Shown here: piece by piece, positions 5,597 to 10,583 of the stretch | How the letters are laid out: each line of letters begins with the position of its first letter | How positions within the stretch are numbered: the first letter of the stretch is position 1 | Source: Actinomycetota bacterium | GTDB taxonomy: Bacteria; Actinomycetota; AC-67 | Direction: 5' to 3' | Assembly (NCBI GenBank): GCA_005883175.1 | Contig: VAYV01000071.1 | Coordinates: 1 to 10,583, forward strand | Length of the DNA stretch: 10,583 nucleotides | The notes under the pieces: generated by a model | What the model saw: only the letters and a program-made list of their open reading frames with translations | What the model was told of the DNA's origin: nothing | The model's database searches: none | Made by a program: the position numbers and the translations under genes

Positions 5597-6832
5597 CATC
5601 CGGTCGATCGCAGGTGCGTTCCGAACCATCGCGTTGATCAAACGGTCGGAGGCGGCGCCGTCGCGGGGCTCGGTGAGGTTCGCGAGGATCTTGAACGCGA
5701 ACCGCATCAGCCACTCGCGCTTGAGACCGTGCTTCGTCAGCGCCCCCATGACGCGCGCGTTGCCGATCAGCTTGACGAAGGTCCGCCCGAGGATGAAGTA
5801 GCCCTCGTAGGCCTCGCGCAGCCGCTCGGGATACGCACGAAGTGCACGCGGATCGCCTGCCCGCAAGGCATCGTCGGCGACGGCGGCGGCGATCGCAGCC
5901 GTCTCCATCGCGTACGCGATCCCTTCGCCGTTGAACGGGTTCACGGCGCCGGCGGCGTCCCCGACCAGCATGAGGCCGGGCCGTGCGAGCGGCGTGCGGT
6001 TGAAGCCCATCGGCAGAGAACCGCCGCGGATCTTCCCCACTTGGTTCTCTCGTGTGAGTCCCCACTCGGCCGGCAGGCCGGCGACCCAATCCCAGAGCAG
6101 CCTCTTGTAGTCGACGGCTTGGAAGTGCTTGGACGTGTTGAGCAGCCCGAGTCCGACGTTCACGGTCCCGTCCGGAACGGGGAAGATCCAGCCGTATCCC
6201 GGCAACAGGTCGTTGCCCCGCCAAAGCTCGAGATAGCTCTCGAGGTAGTTATCGTCCCACCGCGGGCTCGTGAAGTACGTGCGGACGGCGACGCCCATGG
6301 GGCGGTTCTCGATCCGGTGGATGCCGAGCGCGATGCCGAACCGGTTCGCGACGCCGTCGCCGACGATCACCACCGGCGCGCGCACCTCGCCGCGGTCGCC
6401 GTTCTTGTAGGACACGCCTCCGACGACCCCGTTATCGTCGACGAGCGGGCCGGTGACTTCGGTTTCTTCCCAGACCTCGGCGCCTGCTTTGCGCGCGTGA
6501 TCGAGCAGCAGCGAGTCGAAGTCGAGCCGCGTCTGGACGAGGCCTTCGTGGGGCCACGCGTTGAGGTCGGGCCAGGGCAGCTCGAGCGTGACGCCGCCGC
6601 CGATGATCCTCAGGCCGTCCGCGCGCGCCCAGGCCGGGCCGTCCGTGGACACGCCGATCTCGTGCAGGCACTTGACCGCGCGCGGCGTGAGACCGTCGCC
6701 GCAGACCTTCTCCCGCGGGAAGCGCGCCTTGTCGATGACGACGACGCGGCGACCGCGCGATGCGAGGTGATAGGCCGCCGTCGAGCCGGCCGGACCGCCG
6801 CCAACGATGGCAACGTCAAATCGATCGGTCAC
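5585..6832 (-). CDS. Geranylgeranyl reductase family flavoprotein, probable menaquinone (prenyl tail) reductase
   Basis: This 415-residue FAD-dependent oxidoreductase reduces double bonds of isoprenoid chains. Residues 5-17 hold the dinucleotide-binding fold (DVAIVGGGPAGST). The family motif FPREKVCGDGLTPRAV (38-53) follows, and GDAAGAVNPFNGEGIAYAMET (291-311) is the second FAD motif. PGYGWIFPVPDGTVNVGLG (211-229) and the C-terminal KILANLTEPRDG match actinobacterial members throughout, so the protein looks complete. The start is GTG 6832 with GGAGAGG about 6 nt upstream; longer upstream frames cross the divergent gene. Its place just ahead of nuo suggests it saturates the menaquinone side chain, as MenJ does in mycobacteria, but a role in lipid or carotenoid prenyl reduction cannot be excluded. 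Expression comes from the 53-bp divergent region at 6833-6885. Confidence 0.88.
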   Translation of the reverse strand: MTDRFDVAIVGGGPAGSTAAYHLASRGRRVVVIDKARFPREKVCGDGLTPRAVKCLHEIGVSTDGPAWARADGLRIIGGGVTLELPWPDLNAWPHEGLVQTRLDFDSLLLDHARKAGAEVWEETEVTGPLVDDNGVVGGVSYKNGDRGEVRAPVVIVGDGVANRFGIALGIHRIENRPMGVAVRTYFTSPRWDDNYLESYLELWRGNDLLPGYGWIFPVPDGTVNVGLGLLNTSKHFQAVDYKRLLWDWVAGLPAEWGLTRENQVGKIRGGSLPMGFNRTPLARPGLMLVGDAAGAVNPFNGEGIAYAMETAAIAAAVADDALRAGDPRALRAYPERLREAYEGYFILGRTFVKLIGNARVMGALTKHGLKREWLMRFAFKILANLTEPRDGAASDRLINAMVRNAPAIDRMVHS

Positions 6833-6871
6833 GCGCCGCCCTCTCCGCCGGTCCTTCGGCTTGTGATTCGT

Positions 6872-6877
6872 TACCCT
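6872..6877 (+). promoter_or_regulatory. Possible -10 element for a leaderless glycosyltransferase mRNA
   Basis: TACCCT fits the actinobacterial TANNNT -10 pattern. It ends 8 bases before the ATG at 6886, so transcription would begin within about 2 bases of the start codon. No Shine-Dalgarno sequence is present before this ATG, consistent with a leaderless mRNA. No convincing -35 was found. Confidence 0.3.
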
Positions 6878-6885
6878 TTGACCCC

Positions 6886-8331
6886 ATGCTGCGCCTCGCA
6901 ACCGTCCGCGCGCGCCCCGGAAGCCGAGCTCCGGCGCTGATCCTGCTCGTCGTATCGGCGGCGGCGACCGCGGGGATCGTGATCGCCGGGAAGCGGATCC
7001 CACCGTGGTCGTTCGCGCTCCTGCTCGCGGTCGCAGCAGGGTCGTTCTTCTTCTTGCTGCACCGGGAGACGAAGCGGCCGGCGCTCGCGTGCTGGATGGT
7101 GTTCGCCGCAACGGCGATCGTGATGACCATCGCGGTTGCCGTGCCGCCGAGAACGTCGAACGACGTTTGGGCGTACGCGATCTACGGTCGGATCGTCACC
7201 GCGCACGACACGAGCCCGTACGTCCACCCCGCGCAGGACTTCCCGAACGACCCGTACTACCTCCGCGCGCGCCGCGGCTACCACAACATCAAGTCGGTGT
7301 ACGGCCCGGTGTGGACTGGGTTGTCGGCCGGCGTGATGGAGGTTGCCGACGAGAACAAGTGGGCCGCCCGCCTGATGTTCCAAGGGATCGCAGCGCTCTC
7401 CGTTCTCGGCGCGCTCGTTCTGCTGTGGCGCAGGACGAAGGATGCGGCGGTGCTCGCGTTCGCGGGTCTCAATCCGGTCGTCGCGGCGAGCATCGTGAAC
7501 GGCGGTCACAACGACGCCCTCGTCGGACTTGCGGTCCTCGGCGGTGCGTTCGCGGCACCGAGCTCCCCCATCCTCGCCGGATTGATCCTCGGCGCCGGAG
7601 CTGCGATCAAAGTCGTCGGCCTGCTTCCGCTCGGCGCGGTTGCGTTATGGGCCTGGTACCGGCGCGGGCTGCGCTACGGAGCGACGATCGTTTCGAGCGG
7701 CCTTGCGATCGTCGTCGCCGGGTACGCGCTGGCCGGAGGCTTCGCGGCGCTGCGGCCGCTCGGGCGCGGGTCACGCCTGATCGTCCATCACTCGGTCTGG
7801 TACTACCCGCGCCAGTGGATCGCCGCCGTGCTGCGCGCGGGCGGCTCGACGAGAGCGCACTCGAAATCAGGAGCCGCGCACGATATCGCGATCATCGGCA
7901 CCGTCTTCGTGCTGTGCATCATCGCGATCGTCGTCCTCGCCCGGTTCAGGAAGCAGCGGCCGGAACGGCTCGCAGGCGCGAGCCTCGCGCCGTACCTGTT
8001 CGGCGCCCAGTACGTGTTGCCGTGGTATCCCGGGTGGGTGTTGCCGTCGCTGGCGACGAGCCGCAGGACGTTGCTCGCGAAGCTGGTCGCGGTGCAGTCG
8101 ATCCTTTTGTTCGTCGTCGATCCCGACCGCTTCTACACGGTGCACGGGTTCTCGGGCGCGGTCGATCACGTCATCCAGCGCTACCTGATCCCTTCCTTCG
8201 AAGTGGTGGTGATCGGTGCGCTCGTTGCGAACGGCGTATCGCAGCTCATGCGGAAGAGACGTCGGGTCGAGCACCCCGCCGCGCCGGCGCAACGTTTCGA
8301 AGAAGAGGCTACGAGCGCAGCGCCGGGATAA
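6886..8331 (+). CDS. GT-C fold integral membrane glycosyltransferase, MptA/MptB-like polyprenol-phosphate mannosyltransferase
   Basis: This 481-residue polytopic membrane protein has about ten hydrophobic segments (e.g. residues 16-34, 42-58, 67-86, 162-180, 228-256, 263-285, 333-353, 399-411, 437-450) and a charged C-terminal tail. After the second or third helix comes an extracytoplasmic loop, RTSNDVWAYAIYGRIV (89-104), followed by SPYVHP. The Asp in this loop (D93) is where GT-C enzymes keep their catalytic acid, and SxDxxxYxxxGR resembles actinobacterial alpha-1,6-mannosyltransferases of the MptA/MptB group. LNPVVAASIVNGGHNDALVGL (195-215) is also typical. It likely extends a lipid-anchored mannan outside the membrane using polyprenyl-phosphate mannose; the acceptor cannot be read. 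ATG 6886 was chosen because the hydrophobic N-terminus begins there and the upstream frame lies over the reductase. The 3' end overlaps the convergent LLM gene by 23 bp. Confidence 0.8.
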   Translation: MLRLATVRARPGSRAPALILLVVSAAATAGIVIAGKRIPPWSFALLLAVAAGSFFFLLHRETKRPALACWMVFAATAIVMTIAVAVPPRTSNDVWAYAIYGRIVTAHDTSPYVHPAQDFPNDPYYLRARRGYHNIKSVYGPVWTGLSAGVMEVADENKWAARLMFQGIAALSVLGALVLLWRRTKDAAVLAFAGLNPVVAASIVNGGHNDALVGLAVLGGAFAAPSSPILAGLILGAGAAIKVVGLLPLGAVALWAWYRRGLRYGATIVSSGLAIVVAGYALAGGFAALRPLGRGSRLIVHHSVWYYPRQWIAAVLRAGGSTRAHSKSGAAHDIAIIGTVFVLCIIAIVVLARFRKQRPERLAGASLAPYLFGAQYVLPWYPGWVLPSLATSRRTLLAKLVAVQSILLFVVDPDRFYTVHGFSGAVDHVIQRYLIPSFEVVVIGALVANGVSQLMRKRRRVEHPAAPAQRFEEEATSAAPG

Positions 8332-9343
8332 CGTCGCGCGCGAACCGATCGACGGCCTCGCGCGCGCGCTCCGCCGGCGTGCCGGGCGGCGCGAGGATGA
8401 CGGACACAACCGCATCGTCAAACCCGAGCGTGTCTATCTTCTCGATCGACGAACGCATCTTCGCGGCGACCTGCTGGGGCGTGCCGACGATACAGCCGTC
8501 GCGGATCTGGTCTTCGAACGGCTCGGCTGCTTCGCGCGCGCCGGACACGTCGCGCGCGCCCTGTCCCCACAGCATGTACGCGCCGCGCACGTGCATCACC
8601 CCGTCGCGGATCGACCGCCACGCGTCGTCTTCGTCGTCTCCGATCCCAACGTTCTGGAACGCACCGAACCGATACGGAGCGTTCGGGTTGAGGTCGTTCC
8701 GAAGCGAGACCATCTTCTGAGCGAGATCCGGGAGCGAGTCGTACCCGGACATCGACGGCGGGAAGTACCCGTCACCGAAACGCGCCGAGCGGCGGAGAGC
8801 CGCGTCGGCGCTCCCCCCGAGCCAGATCGGCGGTCCGCCGGCGCGCGCGGGCTTCGGTGTGATCGAGACGTCGTCGTAGGAGTAGTGCTCGCCTTCAAAC
8901 GTGAACCGCTCTTGCGTCCACGCGCGCTTAAGGACCTGCGCGAACTCGGCGAGCCGCTTCCCCCGGCCCTTGTGCTCGGCGCCGAACATCCGGTACTCCT
9001 CGGGCGCCCATCCCAGCCCGAGCCCGAGGTTCAGCCGGCCGCCCGAGATGTTGTCCACGACCGCCGCGTCTTCGGCGATCCGGAGGGGGTTGTGGAACGG
9101 GGCGAGGAGCACCGCCGTCCCGAGCTCGATGCGACGGGTGCGCGCGGCAACGGCGGATAGGAACGGCAGTGGCGACGGGTTGTACCCGTCGGATGCGCCG
9201 TGGTGCTCGGCGAGCCAGAACGAGTCGAAGCCCGCGTCTTCGGCCCACGCGGCCAGCTCGAGCGTGTCTGCGTAGAGGTCCGCGTGCGTTCGGTTATCCC
9301 ACGGCGGGATCTGCAGCGTGAACTGGCCGAGCCCGAACCGCAC
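8309..9343 (-). CDS. LLM class (luciferase-like monooxygenase family) flavin- or F420-dependent oxidoreductase
   Basis: This 344-residue TIM-barrel protein of the bacterial luciferase superfamily is cytoplasmic. Family features in order: strand 1 MRFGLGQFTLQ, SFWLAEHHGASDGYNPSP (41-58), IELGTAVLLAPFHNPLRIAED (72-92), ISGGRLNLGLGLGWAPEEY (99-117) and PPIWLGGSADAALRRSARFGDGYFP (171-195). The C-terminal IVGTPQQVAAKM segment is also typical. The substrate and the choice between FMNH2 and F420 cannot be decided from sequence alone; EHH-type members include both alkanal monooxygenase-like enzymes and actinobacterial F420 proteins. The start is GTG 9343, exactly after the ccsB stop, with only a weak GAAG upstream, so translation is probably coupled to ccsB. 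The gene looks complete. Confidence 0.87.
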   Translation of the reverse strand: MRFGLGQFTLQIPPWDNRTHADLYADTLELAAWAEDAGFDSFWLAEHHGASDGYNPSPLPFLSAVAARTRRIELGTAVLLAPFHNPLRIAEDAAVVDNISGGRLNLGLGLGWAPEEYRMFGAEHKGRGKRLAEFAQVLKRAWTQERFTFEGEHYSYDDVSITPKPARAGGPPIWLGGSADAALRRSARFGDGYFPPSMSGYDSLPDLAQKMVSLRNDLNPNAPYRFGAFQNVGIGDDEDDAWRSIRDGVMHVRGAYMLWGQGARDVSGAREAAEPFEDQIRDGCIVGTPQQVAAKMRSSIEKIDTLGFDDAVVSVILAPPGTPAERAREAVDRFARDVIPALRS

Positions 9344-10309
9344 TTACTTCACGCCGGCGTACGAGTGCAGTCCGGCGATCCAGAGATTCACGGCGTAGTA
9401 GGTGAACATCACGCTCAAGAATCCGAGCGTCGCGATGAGTGCGGCGCGCCGCCCGCGCCATCCGGCCGTTGCGCGCGCGTGCAGGTATCCCGCGTAGATC
9501 ACCCACGTGATGAACGCCCACGTCTCTTTCGGATCCCAGCCCCAATACCGACCCCACGCCTGGTGCGCCCAGATCGCGCCGGCGATGACGGCGAACGTCC
9601 AAATGGGGAACGCGAACTGGATCGTGCGATACGCGAGCGTGTCGAACGTGGCCGCGCTGGGGAAGCGCGCCAAGAATCCGGTCGAGCTGCCTTCGCGGGC
9701 CGGCGCGTCCTCTTCGGCGACGAGATCCGACGGCGCGCCTTCCTGCGTCGTGGTTCCGCCGATGTACGCCGCGCCGACCGTGCTGCCGGCATACTCGGTC
9801 GCCGCTCGTCGCTCGGACCGATCCTTCACGAGGTACAAGACGGTGAAGATGAACGAGAGGGCGAATAGGTTCGAGCCGGTGATCGCGGCGATGACGTGGA
9901 TCTTGATCCAATACGAGCTCAATGCCGGAACGAGCGGCCCGGCCGGCGCGTAGAGGAGACGCGCCGAGGCCAGCGCGAGCACGCCGCCGCCGAGCACGAA
10001 GCCGCCGACCTGCCGAAGGCCGAGTCGGCGGTCGATGACCAACAAATAGGTCATCACCATGAGGAACCCCAGCATGTTCGAGTACTCGAACATGTTCCCC
10101 CACGGCACGCGCTGGACGGAGAGGCCACGCGTCGCGATCGACGCGGCGTGCGTCAGCGAGCCGCCCCACGCGACCAGCGTCGCCACCGAGCCGACGCGCC
10201 CACTCTTGTACGCGAGCGAGGCGAAGAACAGAAGCATCGCTCCCGCGTACACCGCGAGCGCCACCCAGAACAACGTGTCGGACAAGCGGGCGAGTTCGGC
10301 GTTAACCAT
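9344..10309 (-). CDS. ccsB: Cytochrome c biogenesis protein CcsB (CcsA/ResC family heme handler)
   Basis: This 321-residue membrane protein is the partner of ResB in System II cytochrome c maturation, exporting or holding heme for attachment to apocytochrome c outside the membrane. Eight or so transmembrane segments are visible. The tryptophan-rich heme motif is WGRYWGWDPKETW (252-264), and WGNMFEYS (70-77) is a second family motif. The four expected histidines are present: H54 (LTHAAS), H138 (YWIKIHV), H277 (YLHAR) and H315 (GLHSYA). A hydrophilic loop of about 55 residues, rich in Gly, Ala and acidic residues (164-220), separates two helices; it has no recognisable domain. The start is ATG 10309 with GGAG 6 nt upstream. 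It overlaps the end of resB by 8 bp and abuts the LLM gene with no gap, so the three genes are probably one transcript. Confidence 0.93.
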   Translation of the reverse strand: MVNAELARLSDTLFWVALAVYAGAMLLFFASLAYKSGRVGSVATLVAWGGSLTHAASIATRGLSVQRVPWGNMFEYSNMLGFLMVMTYLLVIDRRLGLRQVGGFVLGGGVLALASARLLYAPAGPLVPALSSYWIKIHVIAAITGSNLFALSFIFTVLYLVKDRSERRAATEYAGSTVGAAYIGGTTTQEGAPSDLVAEEDAPAREGSSTGFLARFPSAATFDTLAYRTIQFAFPIWTFAVIAGAIWAHQAWGRYWGWDPKETWAFITWVIYAGYLHARATAGWRGRRAALIATLGFLSVMFTYYAVNLWIAGLHSYAGVK

Positions 10310-10583
10310 CGGGGGCTCCGATCCGGTGCAGATCCTTGTCGAGGTCGCGCACGAAGGTCTTGAACTCTTCCTCGAACGCCGCTTTCCGTTGCATCGCTTG
10401 ACCGGCGATCTCCAGATGCGCGACGCCGTTGTGGGGTGCGGCGCGCACCCAGATCCGCCGTCTCGAACTATATAGGGCGGGTATCAAGCCGACCAAGATG
10501 AGAACGGCGGCGAGCAGGAGGATCGGCGCTCCGGGATTCGATGCCAACTCGAACACGCTGTATTTCTTCAATCCGGTGAACGA
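10302..10583 (-). CDS. resB: Cytochrome c biogenesis protein ResB, C-terminal 93 residues, 5' end beyond the window
   Basis: The open frame runs from the right edge to TAA at 10304-10302. It begins SFTGLKKYSVFELASNPGAP, then a hydrophobic helix ILLLAAVLILVGLIPALY, then SSRRRIWVRA and a soluble tail. A final helix followed by a basic RRRIWVR stretch and a short cytoplasmic domain is the usual C-terminus of ResB/Ccs1. ResB works with CcsB to deliver heme to c-type cytochromes. An internal TTG could start an 89-residue product, but the ResB-like residues upstream of it and the missing helices show that this is the tail of a longer protein. It overlaps ccsB by 8 bp. Confidence 0.88.
   Translation of the reverse strand, partial: SFTGLKKYSVFELASNPGAPILLLAAVLILVGLIPALYSSRRRIWVRAAPHNGVAHLEIAGQAMQRKAAFEEEFKTFVRDLDKDLHRIGAPDG

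Noticed and set aside
4113..6224. A 703-codon minus-strand open frame ending with NuoC
   Set aside because: Only its last 184 codons have homology (NuoC). The upstream part is an Arg/Ala-rich out-of-frame reading of nuoB, nuoA and the reductase, a common effect of high GC.
7005..8720. A 571-codon plus-strand open frame
   Set aside because: It is an Arg-rich shadow of the glycosyltransferase and antisense to the LLM gene. It has no recognisable motifs or ribosome binding site.
1..10583. CRISPR array, tRNA/rRNA, insertion sequence or phage genes
   Set aside because: No regular repeat-spacer pattern, no RNA gene, no transposase or integrase motifs and no flanking inverted repeats were found. 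All coding space is accounted for by metabolic genes.

Overview
The window is high-GC bacterial DNA, densely packed with short or overlapping gene junctions, GTG/TTG starts and GGAGG-type ribosome binding sites. Gene content points to Actinomycetota: a nuo operon preceded by a geranylgeranyl/menaquinone reductase, an MptA/MptB-like membrane mannosyltransferase, an LLM oxidoreductase and a System II (ResB/CcsB) cytochrome c maturation pair. I infer the phylum from this context; the class cannot be read from the sequence.

Layout on the minus strand, read right to left: the 3' end of resB (cut by the right edge), ccsB and an LLM-family oxidoreductase form one tight unit (10583 to 8309). A plus-strand GT-C glycosyltransferase (6886-8331) converges on it, and the two coding ends overlap by 23 bp. 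Divergent from the glycosyltransferase lies a minus-strand block: geranylgeranyl reductase (6832-5585), then nuoA, nuoB, nuoC, nuoD, nuoE, nuoF and nuoG (5443 to 1), with nuoG running off the left edge. Inside nuo most junctions are 4-bp GTGA/ATGA overlaps or gaps of 0-2 nt, so it reads as a single translationally coupled operon. The reductase probably saturates the menaquinone tail, and complex I (nuo) reduces that quinone. The ccs genes attach heme to c-type cytochromes, so the two ends of the window both serve respiration.

The main anomaly is that three of the seven visible nuo genes lack a conserved piece while the other genes look complete. nuoF has lost about 61 nt (21 codons, including the family motif GAGxYxCGEETAL) at about 1793. 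nuoD has lost about 79 nt (26 codons after RAQAIR) at about 3768. nuoA has lost its start and first membrane helix, although its conserved PYECG loop is still present in frame upstream of the first usable start codon. Downstream of each lesion the reading frame is otherwise pristine. This means either very recent loss of complex I or, at least as likely, an assembly/consensus error that repeatedly drops 60-100 nt blocks. No CRISPR array, RNA gene, insertion sequence or transposase was seen. No gene-free stretch exceeds about 140 bases.
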